64,000 bases of DNA, taken from contig JAYFRL010000008.1 in the NCBI GenBank assembly GCA_034925905.1, positions 53,214 to 117,213 of the forward strand, given 5' to 3'. The stretch is from JAYFRL01 sp034925905 (GTDB lineage: Bacteria > Bacillota > Clostridia > Lachnospirales > Anaerotignaceae). The notes beneath the pieces were generated by a model that had not been told where the DNA came from, ran no database searches, and saw nothing but the letters and a program-made list of their open reading frames with translations. Position 1 is the first letter of the stretch. Each line of letters begins with the position of its first letter. A program made the position numbers and the translations under genes. Positions 1-8,408 of this stretch are shown here, in pieces.

Positions 1-724
1 TATGCTTATATATATATCCCCTTTCACCGTCTTTTGGGCAAACAAACGGCTTGTAAGCATTAAGACCTATAAAGCCTCCGTGATTGGCTATAGCTTTTAT
101 TTGCTCGTCCGTAAGGTTTCTTGCAGACGGACATATTGCGCGCGAATTTGAATGGCTGGCTATAAACGGGCCTTTTATGCAGCCTGCGGCTTCAAAAAAG
201 CCTTTATCATTTAAGTGAGAAACATCTATAAGAATTCTAAGCCTTTCCGCTTCGTCGATAACATCATATCCAAAGCTTGTTAGCCCATTTTCACTGTTGC
301 CCAAAACCCCTTGGGCCAGCTGGTTTTTATAGTTCCATGTAAGACCTAAGGCTCTAACGCCCAGCCTATGAAATATTCTTAAATTTTCAACATTGCCGCA
401 AAGCGGTTCTCCGCCTTCTATGGAAAGAAAGCTTGAAAGCCTTCCTTCATTCTTATTTTTAATTATATCTTCTAAGCAGTTTGCATGTGAAATATGCTCA
501 TCTTCGGAAATAAGCTTATAATAGCAGTCCAAAAGCTTAAATGTATGATTTAAAGGGTCGCTGTAATAGCAAGGTTCAAGCCAAAGAGCAAAAAACTGAA
601 GCCATGCGCCGTATTCAAGGAGGCGTTTTAAATCCAACTGCCCCTTGTTTTCAAAAAAATCTTCTCCTGTTTCATAAAGCCTTGATATTGTATCCGAGTG
701 CGCGTCAGCAAAAAAATATCCCAT
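1..724 (-). CDS. Membrane dipeptidase, peptidase family M19 (partial, C-terminus off the window)
   Basis: The first 241 residues are present; M19 enzymes are usually about 310 residues, so the C-terminal part lies beyond base 1. The protein opens with MGYFFADAHSDT, in which the H-x-D pair near residue 9 is the first zinc-binding motif of this TIM-barrel family. SIEGGEPL near residue 100 (metal-bridging glutamate), DVSHLND and SHSNSRAICP further on are also typical of M19. Family members are zinc enzymes that hydrolyse dipeptides, often with D-residues. The ATG at 724 follows an AGAGGTG ribosome site. No signal peptide is visible, so a cytosolic enzyme is likely. The substrate cannot be read from sequence. 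Confidence 0.85.
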   Translation of the reverse strand, partial: MGYFFADAHSDTISRLYETGEDFFENKGQLDLKRLLEYGAWLQFFALWLEPCYYSDPLNHTFKLLDCYYKLISEDEHISHANCLEDIIKNKNEGRLSSFLSIEGGEPLCGNVENLRIFHRLGVRALGLTWNYKNQLAQGVLGNSENGLTSFGYDVIDEAERLRILIDVSHLNDKGFFEAAGCIKGPFIASHSNSRAICPSARNLTDEQIKAIANHGGFIGLNAYKPFVCPKDGERGYIYKH

Positions 725-756
725 AGTAAAACACCTCTTAAATTTATCTCTTAAAA

Positions 757-786
757 AGTATATTACAGATTGGCATATAATAGCAA
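757..786 (-). promoter_or_regulatory. Sigma-A-type promoter for the M19 dipeptidase
   Basis: On the minus strand TTGCTA is followed after 18 bases by TATACT, which lies 33 bases before the dipeptidase ATG. It sits immediately after the rny terminator, as expected for an independent transcription unit. This is a consensus match only. Confidence 0.5.
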
Positions 787-813
787 TAAAAAACAGCGGA
801 GATTTTTCTCCGC
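786..813 (-). terminator. Intrinsic terminator of rny
   Basis: A perfect 7-bp stem (GCGGAGA / TCTCCGC) with a four-base loop is followed on the minus strand by a T-run. It starts a few bases after the rny stop codon. Confidence 0.8.
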
Positions 814-819
814 CGTAAA

Positions 820-2382
820 TTATTTCGCATATTCTATTGCTCTTGTTTCCCTTATAAGATTTACCTTTATCTGACCCGGATACTCAAGCTCTTCTTCTAT
901 CTTTTTGGCAACTTCTCTTGCAAGCATCGGTAGACCTTCATCGTTAACATCCTCAGGGATAATTATTATACGAAGCTCACGCCCTGCCTGTATGGCAAAT
1001 GATTTCTCCACGCCTTTGAAATTATCTGCGATTTCTTCAAGCTTTTGGAGCCTTTTGATGTATGATTCAAGGGTTTCGCGCCTTGCCCCTGGCCTTGCTG
1101 CCGAAATTGCGTCTGCTGCCTGAACAAGAACCGCAATAATAGTTTTCGGCTCTACATCACCATGGTGCGCCTCAACTGCATTTATAATGATATCTGATTC
1201 CTTAAAGCGTTTGCAGAGAGAAACCCCTATGCTTATATGAGAACCTTCAACTTCATGGTCTACGCTTTTACCTATGTCATGCAGAAGCCCTGCACGCTTT
1301 GCTATTGTTATATCAACTCCAAGCTCAGCAGCCATAAGCCCTGTAAGGTTTGCAACCTCAACGGAGTGCTTAAGCACATTTTGGCCATAGCTTGTTCTGT
1401 ATTTAAGCTTGCCAAGAAGCCTTATAAGCTCAGGATGAAGACCGTTTACGCCTGTTTCAAATGTGGCGGCTTCGCCTTCTTCCCTTATTATTGTTTCAAC
1501 TTCTTTCTTTGCCTTTTCAACCATTTCCTCTATCCTTGACGGATGAACACGTCCGTCAACAATAAGTTTTTCAAGAGCTATTCTTGCAACCTCACGCCTT
1601 ATCGGGTCAAACCCGGAAAGTATAACTGCTTCTGGTGTATCGTCTATAATTAAATCTATTCCTGTAAGGGTTTCAAGAGCTCTTATATTTCTTCCTTCAC
1701 GGCCAATAATACGGCCTTTCATTTCGTCGTTCGGAAGCTGAACAACGGAAACCGTTGTTTCTGCAACATGGTCAACCGCACATCTTTGAATTGCGTTTGC
1801 AATGATTTCTTTCGATTTTTTGTCAGCCTCAAGCTTTGCTTTTGCTTCTATATCCTTAATCATCAATGAAGCTTCGTGCTTAACATCATCTTCAACTTCA
1901 GAAAGAATATATTTCTTTGCTTCATCAGAGGTTAACCCGCTTATTCTTTCAAGCTCTTTAAGCCCAATTTCATGAAGCTTTGAAACCTCTTCCCTTTGCC
2001 TTTCAAGCTCTTCTAATCTTCTTTGAACTTGTTCTTCCTTTTTTTCCATCAAGTCTGATTTTCTATCCAGACTTTCTTCTTTTTGTATAAGTCTTCTTTC
2101 AGTTTTTTGCTGTTCGTTTCGTCTTTCCCTGGCCTCTTTTTCAAGCTCATTTTTAGTTCTAATGCTTTCTTCTTTAGCCTCAAGGAGTATTTCTTTTTTC
2201 CTTGCTTCGGCCTCCTTTTTAGCGTCTTCAACTATTTTAACGGCTCTGTCTTCCGCCTGACCAATTTTAGCCTCAGCAATACGCTTCCTAAAATTAAAGC
2301 CAACAAGAATTCCAAGGAGAAGTCCGACAACAGCGGTAATTGAGATAAAAACTACAGGTTCTATCCAAAACACCTCCTCCAA
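820..2382 (-). CDS. rny: Ribonuclease Y
   Basis: This is the membrane-anchored endoribonuclease that starts mRNA decay in many Gram-positives. In order it has an N-terminal membrane segment (about residues 9-28), a long charged coiled coil (about 32-200), a KH RNA-binding domain with GRIIGREGRNIR (223-234) and an HD phosphohydrolase domain with HDIGKS (368-373). The length of about 515-520 residues is normal. The start is unclear. The open frame begins at TTG 2382, but the ribosome site GGAGGAGGTG (2380-2371) overlaps both that TTG and the next in-frame GTG. The codon at ideal spacing is ATA at 2364, and there is no in-frame ATG nearby. The gene is transcribed alone from the promoter at 2560-2588. 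Confidence 0.95.
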   Translation of the reverse strand: MEEVFWIEPVVFISITAVVGLLLGILVGFNFRKRIAEAKIGQAEDRAVKIVEDAKKEAEARKKEILLEAKEESIRTKNELEKEARERRNEQQKTERRLIQKEESLDRKSDLMEKKEEQVQRRLEELERQREEVSKLHEIGLKELERISGLTSDEAKKYILSEVEDDVKHEASLMIKDIEAKAKLEADKKSKEIIANAIQRCAVDHVAETTVSVVQLPNDEMKGRIIGREGRNIRALETLTGIDLIIDDTPEAVILSGFDPIRREVARIALEKLIVDGRVHPSRIEEMVEKAKKEVETIIREEGEAATFETGVNGLHPELIRLLGKLKYRTSYGQNVLKHSVEVANLTGLMAAELGVDITIAKRAGLLHDIGKSVDHEVEGSHISIGVSLCKRFKESDIIINAVEAHHGDVEPKTIIAVLVQAADAISAARPGARRETLESYIKRLQKLEEIADNFKGVEKSFAIQAGRELRIIIIPEDVNDEGLPMLAREVAKKIEEELEYPGQIKVNLIRETRAIEYAK

Positions 2383-2559
2383 TATTTAATTTATTAAAAA
2401 TTTATTAGCAAAAAATATATATACCTTCAAGAAACATCGCGTACCAAAAACTTTTTTTAATAAACTTATTAACGATAAAATGAATATTCAGGCAATTTTT
2501 AATGCGGAATTAAGATATTTCAAATTTGGAAACGATAATTTGCTCAAAGCATAATATTA

Positions 2560-2588
2560 ATTTTAAATCCTTTTATACTTTATGTCAA
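2560..2588 (-). promoter_or_regulatory. Strong sigma-A promoter for rny
   Basis: TTGACA and TAAAAT are separated by exactly 17 bases on the minus strand. This would give a 5' leader of roughly 170 nt before rny. The rest of the 276-base gap between rny and the RNase G gene is AT-rich, and I see no other gene in it. Confidence 0.7.
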
Positions 2589-2658
2589 GAAAGTTTTAAT
2601 CTTAGAATTTTATCTTTATGCAAAACCAATATTAATTTATACATTTATATTCCTGATA

Positions 2659-4086
2659 TCATTGTCTTTTAATCCCTTTAATCTCATAATAATCATGCTT
2701 TTTCCCTTTTATCGGTATAAGCTCTATTTCCTTATTATTAAACATATCCTCAAGGTTTTGCTTTAAGGAATCTTCTTTGCCGTAAAACCACCTTAATATT
2801 GTCTCATTTGCATAAATTTGGACTTTATCGTAAATCGTATTTGAAAAAAGGGATAATATATCCCTATATATCGAACCTAAAACATATTGGGCATTATAAA
2901 TCTTGCCCGTTCCCGCACATAAAGGACATGGAATAAGTATTTGGCTGCTTAAGGAAGGTCTTGTTTTTCTTCTTGTAAGCTGCATAAGGTTAAGCTCCGT
3001 CATGCTCACAACAACAGTTTTTATCCTATCCTTTGAGGTCTCATGCATAAGCGTTTTTTTTATGAGCTGCCTGTCTTCTTCCTCTTGCATATCTATAAAA
3101 TCTATAATTATTATACCGGAAAGGTTTCTTAACCTTATCTGCTTCGAAGCTTCATAAACAGCTTCTATATTAGTTTTAAGAAAAGTTTTTTGAATATCTT
3201 TTGTGCCTGTGTATTTACCTGTGTTAACGTCTATAACAGTTAAGGCTTCGGTTTCTTCTATAACAATAAAGCCCCCGCTTTTAAGCCAAACTTTTTTGTC
3301 CAGAGCTTTTTTAGCTTGGCTTTCTATGAAATATTCTTCAAACACCGGAACACTTTTATTATAAAGCTTTATTTTCCCGGCTTCGTTTTCATCGGCTATA
3401 TTTAAAAGGTCATTATAATCTTTTTCGTTATTAACTATAAATTCATCCACATCATCCGAAAATATATCTCTGGCAGCAAAAAGAGCCGGAGAAGGTGAAG
3501 ACATAACCAGGCAAGGCGGTTTTAAATAATCCGCCTTTTCAAATATACCTTTGCTCTTTAAATAAAGATATTCAATTTCTTTTTTAAAATCATCATGATT
3601 TTTACCTTCGCCCATAGTCCGTACTATTATTCCGTAGCCTTCGGGCAAAAGCGGCGCAACTATTTCGGATATCCTTTCTCTTTCTTTTTCGGATACTATT
3701 TTTTTCGATATTCCTATGTTTTTATCATTTGGGATAAGAATGGAAAACTTGCCGGCAAACGAAATTTTCCTCGTAAGTAAGGCTCCTTTAAGCCCTACGG
3801 GCGATTTTTTAACCTGAACAATTACGCTGTCTCCCGCTTTAACAGGGCTACACGAAAAGCTTCCTTCTCCTTCGTCTGCATATTGAAGATAAGCCGTCCT
3901 TTCTTCTCCTATCTCCACAAAAGCAGCGTTTATACCGGGTAAAACACGAATAACCCTGCCGCAGTATATACTGCCGACAAGGTTTTTGTCCGTGTTGCTC
4001 TCATATAAAAGCTCTGTTAAAACACCGTCTAAAACCAGGGCTGTTCTTGTGTTATATATTGTTGAATCCATAATTATTCTGTTCAT
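2659..4086 (-). CDS. rng: Ribonuclease G/E family endoribonuclease
   Basis: The 475 residues match a compact RNase G. An N-terminal S1-like RNA-binding region (about 36-120) is followed by the DNase I-like catalytic domain with DVNTGKYTG (286-294) and IIIIDFIDM (326-334), whose aspartates bind magnesium. CPLCAGTGK near residue 389 is the zinc-link that joins protomers. Family members cut single-stranded RNA and help mature rRNA. The large C-terminal scaffold of RNase E is absent. It is the last gene of rnhB-yraN-rng, 23 bases after yraN. Co-occurrence with RNases Y and J is known in Clostridia. Confidence 0.93.
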   Translation of the reverse strand: MNRIIMDSTIYNTRTALVLDGVLTELLYESNTDKNLVGSIYCGRVIRVLPGINAAFVEIGEERTAYLQYADEGEGSFSCSPVKAGDSVIVQVKKSPVGLKGALLTRKISFAGKFSILIPNDKNIGISKKIVSEKERERISEIVAPLLPEGYGIIVRTMGEGKNHDDFKKEIEYLYLKSKGIFEKADYLKPPCLVMSSPSPALFAARDIFSDDVDEFIVNNEKDYNDLLNIADENEAGKIKLYNKSVPVFEEYFIESQAKKALDKKVWLKSGGFIVIEETEALTVIDVNTGKYTGTKDIQKTFLKTNIEAVYEASKQIRLRNLSGIIIIDFIDMQEEEDRQLIKKTLMHETSKDRIKTVVVSMTELNLMQLTRRKTRPSLSSQILIPCPLCAGTGKIYNAQYVLGSIYRDILSLFSNTIYDKVQIYANETILRWFYGKEDSLKQNLEDMFNNKEIELIPIKGKKHDYYEIKGIKRQ

Positions 4087-4109
4087 AGCGGGCAGTTTCC
4101 TTTTTTAGT

Positions 4110-4472
4110 TTATCTTTGGCTAAAAGCGTTTTCTATGTAGTTAAAATATATGCTCCCGTTCTTGCAAAAAACTTCTGCAACATCAAAGCGCATATCCATA
4201 TTACAAACACTCTTCTCGTATATATATTCCTCGGCTGTTTTTATTATCCTTTCCTGCTTTTTTAAGGTTACGGCTTCGCGCGGCAAACCTTTTGAAAGGC
4301 TTTTCCGAAGCTTAACCTCAATAAATACCAAAACGCCATCTTTTTCAGCTATTATATCTATTTCCCCGTTTTGGCCGCGGAAATTTTTATCAATTACATT
4401 ATATCCTTTTTTCAAAAGCTCGGTTTCGGCAATGCTTTCGCCTTTTGCACCTGTTTTCCGATTGTTATGCAT
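4110..4472 (-). CDS. YraN family protein (UPF0102), predicted nuclease fold
   Basis: This is a 120-residue protein of the YraN family, which has a restriction-endonuclease-like fold. GEIDIIAEKDG (about 38-48) and FIEVKLR (about 52-58) carry the D and E-x-K pattern of that fold. Its cellular substrate is not established. The chosen start is the ATG at 4472, six bases after an AAAGGGTG ribosome site; the frame continues to a GTG at 4481, but that codon overlaps the ribosome site. The gene sits 12 bases after rnhB, a neighbourhood seen in many bacteria. Confidence 0.85.
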   Translation of the reverse strand: MHNNRKTGAKGESIAETELLKKGYNVIDKNFRGQNGEIDIIAEKDGVLVFIEVKLRKSLSKGLPREAVTLKKQERIIKTAEEYIYEKSVCNMDMRFDVAEVFCKNGSIYFNYIENAFSQR

Positions 4473-4484
4473 AGATAACACCCT

Positions 4485-5249
4485 TTAATTTATAAAGTCT
4501 TTCAAAAAGCTTTTTCTATGTATCGGGCAAAGCCCGTGTTTTCTAATTGCTTCCATATGTTCAGCCGTACCATAACCTTTATTTTTATCAAACAAATATT
4601 CCGGATATTCCTTTGCATATTCCTTCATAAGAGCATCTCTTTTAACCTTTGCTATTATGCTTGCGGCGCCTATCGAAACGCTTAAAGCATCGCCTTTTAT
4701 AATAGGCTTTTGAAACATTTTAAGCCCCGGAACAGTCAAAGCGTCTATAAGCAGAATATCCGGGCTTACCGAAAGCGAAAAAACAGCCTTTTGCATAGCC
4801 TTAAGGGTTGCGTTTAAAATGTTTATTTTGTCTATTTCTTCCGGAGAAACTATCCCAAAACCGAAAGAAACAGCTTCTTTTAGAATTATACTGCTAAGTT
4901 CTTCTCTTTTGGCTTCCGAAAGTTTTTTTGAATCGTTTATTCCTGGTATAATTACATCCCTTGGTAGAATAACGGCAGCTGCCATAACAGGCCCTGCAAG
5001 TGGACCACGGCCAACTTCGTCTGTCCCTGCAACATACAAAGCCCCTTTATCATAAAACTCCCTTTCATATTTCCAAAGCTCGTTAAGCCTTTTCAGCTCT
5101 TTTTCATGCCTTTTTATTTTATTTTCATATTGCTCTATAATTTTTAAAACTCCGGCTCTGCCGTCTAGCCCATATTTTTTAATAATAAGCGGAAGCCCAT
5201 TTATATCTGCAGCTTCAAATTCTTCTTTTATCTCTTTTAAAGAAAGCAT
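4485..5249 (-). CDS. rnhB: Ribonuclease HII
   Basis: RNase HII removes ribonucleotides misincorporated into DNA and RNA-DNA hybrids. The catalytic domain opens with AGTDEVGRGPLAGPV (about 74-88), which carries the D-E metal ligands and the GRG motif that recognises the ribonucleotide junction. INDSKKL, IDALTV and GDALSVSIGAASIIAKV follow in the order typical of the family. About 70 extra residues precede the domain (KEIKEEFEAAD, helical), as in many Firmicute enzymes. Only 28 bases separate its ATG from the RNase J terminator, so it may depend on read-through. Confidence 0.95.
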   Translation of the reverse strand: MLSLKEIKEEFEAADINGLPLIIKKYGLDGRAGVLKIIEQYENKIKRHEKELKRLNELWKYEREFYDKGALYVAGTDEVGRGPLAGPVMAAAVILPRDVIIPGINDSKKLSEAKREELSSIILKEAVSFGFGIVSPEEIDKINILNATLKAMQKAVFSLSVSPDILLIDALTVPGLKMFQKPIIKGDALSVSIGAASIIAKVKRDALMKEYAKEYPEYLFDKNKGYGTAEHMEAIRKHGLCPIHRKSFLKDFIN

Positions 5250-5277
5250 ATCATCATTCCAATTTTTATTTTAATTA

Positions 5278-5308
5278 AATAAAACCAGCCCGTCTAAAAA
5301 AGGCGGGC
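5278..5308 (-). terminator. Intrinsic terminator after the RNase J gene
   Basis: GCCCG at 5288-5292 pairs with CGGGC at 5304-5308, and TTTTATTT follows on the minus strand. The stem is short (5 bp plus a flanking pair), so leakage into rnhB is plausible. Confidence 0.6.
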
Positions 5309-5314
5309 CATAGA

Positions 5315-6991
5315 TCAAACTTCCATTATTATAGGTAAAATCATAGGGCTTCTTTGGGTTTTCTGCCAAAGGAAATTCTTAAGCGTATCTTTAACAAGAT
5401 TTTTAATGTTAGACCAGCCCGTTATGTTCCTTTCACCGCAAAGCATAAGCGCATCGCTTACAACCTTCCTAGCTTCATCCATAAGGTTTTCAGATTCCCT
5501 GACATAAACAAAGCCTCTTGAAATTATATCCGGACCGGCAACAATGTTTCCGGTTTCCTTTTCCATGGTTACAACAACAACCATAAGCCCGTCTTCTGAA
5601 AGAAGCTTCCTGTCTCTTAAAACAACATTTCCAACGTCACCGATTCCAAGACCATCAACCAAAACCTGGCCCGAAGCAACCGAGCCGTTTATTTTGGCGT
5701 CATCTTTTGAAAGCTCTAAAACCGAACCTATGCTCATAACAAATATGTTTTGCTTTTGTATTCCCATAGACATAGCTATTTCCTTGTGGCTTGCCAAATG
5801 CATGTATTCACCATGCACAGGCATAAAAAACTTCGGCTTTGTGAGCGCAAGCATAAGTTTAAGCTCTTCTTCCTTAGCATGTCCGGAAACATGGATATCG
5901 GCCATTCCTTCAGCCTCATAGATAACCTTTGCGCCCTTTTTTATAAGGTCATTTATAACTTTCAATATCGTTTTTTCATTCCCGGGTATGGAAGAAGCGC
6001 TTATTATTATCCTGTCATCCGGCTTTATGGAAACCTGCTTATGTTCTGAAGATGATATCCTTGAAAGCGCGGACATCGGCTCACCCTGGCTGCCTGTAGT
6101 TATTATTACAAGGCGTTCATCCAGATAGTTTTTTATATCTGTTATATCTATAATGATATTTGGCGGGATATTAAGATAACCCAAATCCGTTGCCGTTTTA
6201 ACGGCATTAACCATGCTTCTGCCTATTATAGCAACTTTTCTTTTGTATATATAGGCTGAATTTATTATTTGCTGTATCCTATGGATATTAGACGAAAAAG
6301 TTGCAACCATTATTCTGTTTTTGGGAGTATCCTCAAAAATCTGGTTAAACACACAGCCAACAGATTTTTCAGACATTGTGTAGCCTTTTCTCTGGGCATT
6401 TGTGCTGTCGCTCATAAGAAGAAGCACGCCTTCCTTGCCGAGTTCGGCAAAGCGGTGTATATCCATGATTTCTCCGTCTAACGGAGTATAATCCACCTTA
6501 AAATCTCCCGTATGGATAACAACCCCTACAGGAGTCGTTATTGCAAGGGCAACCGCATCTGCTATCGAATGGTTTGTGTGTATGAATTCGATTTTAAAAC
6601 ACCCAAGCTTTATAGTCTCCCCTGGAACAATGGTATGAAGTGTTGTTGAATCTATCATATCATGTTCCCTAAGTTTGTTTTCAAGCAGACCCCTTGTTAA
6701 AAGGGTGCCAAAAACAGGCACATTAAGGGTTTTTAAAACATAAGGCAAAGCGCCTATATGATCCTCATGCCCATGGGTTAAAATTATTCCTCTAACCTTG
6801 TCTATATTTTTAATAAGATAAGTTACATCGGGAATCACCAAATCTATTCCCAACATATCATCTTCCGGGAAAGCAAGACCACAGTCAATGACAATTATAT
6901 CCTGTCCGTATTCAAGGACTGTCATATTCTTCCCTATTTCTTCTAAACCGCCTAAGGGTATAACCTTAAGCTTTGATTTCTTTGTAGCCAA
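5315..6991 (-). CDS. rnj: Ribonuclease J
   Basis: This is a beta-CASP metallo-beta-lactamase nuclease with 5'-to-3' exonuclease and endonuclease activity in RNA decay and rRNA maturation. LTHGHEDHIG (71-80) is the zinc motif. HTGDFKVD, the beta-CASP motifs and FMPVHGEYMHL follow in order. The length of 558 residues is normal. The ATG at 6991 has a GGAGGTG ribosome site. One RNase J gene is visible here; a second paralogue could exist elsewhere. The 275-base gap upstream (6992-7266) is AT-rich, and I could assign neither a gene nor a convincing promoter in it. Confidence 0.96.
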   Translation of the reverse strand: MATKKSKLKVIPLGGLEEIGKNMTVLEYGQDIIVIDCGLAFPEDDMLGIDLVIPDVTYLIKNIDKVRGIILTHGHEDHIGALPYVLKTLNVPVFGTLLTRGLLENKLREHDMIDSTTLHTIVPGETIKLGCFKIEFIHTNHSIADAVALAITTPVGVVIHTGDFKVDYTPLDGEIMDIHRFAELGKEGVLLLMSDSTNAQRKGYTMSEKSVGCVFNQIFEDTPKNRIMVATFSSNIHRIQQIINSAYIYKRKVAIIGRSMVNAVKTATDLGYLNIPPNIIIDITDIKNYLDERLVIITTGSQGEPMSALSRISSSEHKQVSIKPDDRIIISASSIPGNEKTILKVINDLIKKGAKVIYEAEGMADIHVSGHAKEEELKLMLALTKPKFFMPVHGEYMHLASHKEIAMSMGIQKQNIFVMSIGSVLELSKDDAKINGSVASGQVLVDGLGIGDVGNVVLRDRKLLSEDGLMVVVVTMEKETGNIVAGPDIISRGFVYVRESENLMDEARKVVSDALMLCGERNITGWSNIKNLVKDTLKNFLWQKTQRSPMILPIIMEV

Positions 6992-7266
6992 AAAAACACC
7001 TCCAAATTTTTAAAAAGTAATTGCCAAAGTATGTAAAATATGTTTTCAGGCAATGAGAAACGCAATTGCAAAAGTCGATTCCTGCAATTATCATGATAAT
7101 CCTGCGCCAAAAACAAAGGTTTTATATTTCATCCAACACAAAAAAACCAAAATAAACATTGGCAACAAGCATCTTTATTTTACATTTTTTATTCTTTTTT
7201 ATTGATAAAACTATATTAATGATTGCCCTTCTCCCGCCAAGCAATCAATAAACTTCATTTTAATAA

Positions 7267-7578
7267 TTAATCAAGCTTTATATCATAGCTGTCCTTGCTC
7301 GACTCTTCAAAAAGAGCCGCTATTTTGTCTATCTCATCGCTATCTTCCAATGTTTCATATAAAAAATCATTGCTGCTTTCAGAAGTTTCCCTCAAAATAA
7401 AAGCTTCCGCTTCTTCTTCATCCATAAATTCTTTTTCTATAACCAAAAGATATCTGGCATTTTCATATTTTATACTGTCCATTATAACAAATTCTATATC
7501 GTTCCCTTTTTCATCAGTCATAATAACCGTTTCAAAGTCATCATCATCCAAAAAATCTTCATCAAAAATATCGCTCAT
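7267..7578 (-). CDS. DUF1292 family acidic protein
   Basis: The protein has 103 residues and is very acidic (DEDFLDDDDFETV near the N-terminus). The DUF1292 core VIMTDEKGNDIEF..YLLVIE lies at about 18-50. The function of the family is unknown. The gene follows ruvX by nine bases and is the third gene of ireB-ruvX-DUF1292, an arrangement conserved in Firmicutes, often downstream of alaS. The ATG at 7578 has a GAGGTG ribosome site. Confidence 0.85.
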   Translation of the reverse strand: MSDIFDEDFLDDDDFETVIMTDEKGNDIEFVIMDSIKYENARYLLVIEKEFMDEEEAEAFILRETSESSNDFLYETLEDSDEIDKIAALFEESSKDSYDIKLD

Positions 7579-7587
7579 CCCAACACC

Positions 7588-8013
7588 TCATTTTAACCTT
7601 CCGTCTAAATAACCCTGCAATATATAATGTGCAGCCATTTTATCTATAATCTTTTTCCTGTTTTCACGCCTCATACCTACCGAAATAAGGCTTTTTTCCG
7701 CCGCGACTGTGCTAAGCCTCTCATCCCAAAGAATAACTTTGATTTTAGGAAAGCGCCTCTCAAGACGTTCTTTAAACAAAAGTGTTTTTTTGCACCTGTC
7801 GCCTTCTGTGTTATTCATGTTTTTAGGCATACCCAAAACTATTTCCGACACATCGTATTCCTCAACTATCTCGGCAAGCCTTTTCATGGGGATCTTAAAT
7901 TCATTTTCGTTTTTACGCTCAATAGTCTCCAGAGCCTGAGCAATCATAAGAAATGGGTCGCTTATGGCTACGCCTATTGTTTTATCCCCAAAATCCAAAC
8001 CTAGTATACGCAA
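7588..8013 (-). CDS. ruvX: Putative Holliday junction resolvase / pre-16S rRNA nuclease YqgF
   Basis: This is a 141-residue RNase H-fold protein. LGLDFGDKTIGVAISDP (4-20) contains the first catalytic aspartate, VLGMPKNMNNTEG (about 59-71) is the central motif, and WDERLSTVAAE (about 95-105) supplies the second acidic site. Members have been linked to Holliday junction cleavage and to 16S rRNA 5' maturation, and sequence does not separate the two. The start is TTG at 8013, placed by an AGGAGG ribosome site seven bases upstream; the next in-frame candidate would remove the catalytic strand. Confidence 0.92.
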   Translation of the reverse strand: MRILGLDFGDKTIGVAISDPFLMIAQALETIERKNENEFKIPMKRLAEIVEEYDVSEIVLGMPKNMNNTEGDRCKKTLLFKERLERRFPKIKVILWDERLSTVAAEKSLISVGMRRENRKKIIDKMAAHYILQGYLDGRLK

Positions 8014-8023
8014 AAAATGCCTC

Positions 8024-8296
8024 CTATTTATTATGCTCCATATAAAAGCCTAAAAGCTCTTCCAATATCTCATCACGCTCAAGATGTTTTATTAATATTC
8101 TGGCGTTTTTATAGCTTGTAATATATGTAGGGTCGCCTGAAAGAATATATCCAACTATCTGGTTAACCGGGTTATAGCCTTTTTCAACGAGCGCTTCACA
8201 GACAGCAAGTATAATATCTCTTGCTTTGTTTTCGGGTTCTTTTTCGTATGCCTTGAATTTTAATGTTGAGTTTTCAAAATCATCAAAATCCTTCAT
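8024..8296 (-). CDS. ireB: IreB family regulatory phosphoprotein
   Basis: This 90-residue protein belongs to the IreB (DUF965) family. Enterococcal IreB is a small negative regulator of cephalosporin resistance and is phosphorylated near its N-terminus by the PASTA kinase IreK. Here a Ser-Thr pair lies at residues 10-11 (FENSTLKF), within the flexible N-terminal stretch. VCEALVEKGYNPVNQIVGY and SGDPTYITSYKNAR are family core motifs. The likely kinase and phosphatase partners are encoded at 48936-51880. It is the first gene of its operon, 10 bases before ruvX. Confidence 0.93.
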   Translation of the reverse strand: MKDFDDFENSTLKFKAYEKEPENKARDIILAVCEALVEKGYNPVNQIVGYILSGDPTYITSYKNARILIKHLERDEILEELLGFYMEHNK

Positions 8297-8347
8297 TTAT
8301 ATCACTCTCCATAAAATGCCAAAAAATAAAACTGTCTGTTTATACTA

Positions 8348-8376
8348 ATGATAATATACTTTTAACCACTATGCAA
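8348..8376 (-). promoter_or_regulatory. Promoter of the ireB-ruvX-DUF1292 operon
   Basis: TTGCAT and TATCAT lie 17 bases apart on the minus strand, 52 bases before the ireB ATG. This is a consensus match only. Confidence 0.5.
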
Positions 8377-8408
8377 ATAATATTTATCACCAAAAGCTTA
8401 CAATATTG

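Noticed and set aside
1237..1539. 100-codon plus-strand open frame
   Set aside because: It lies antisense to the catalytic half of RNase Y, has no ribosome site, and its composition is that of a mirrored frame.
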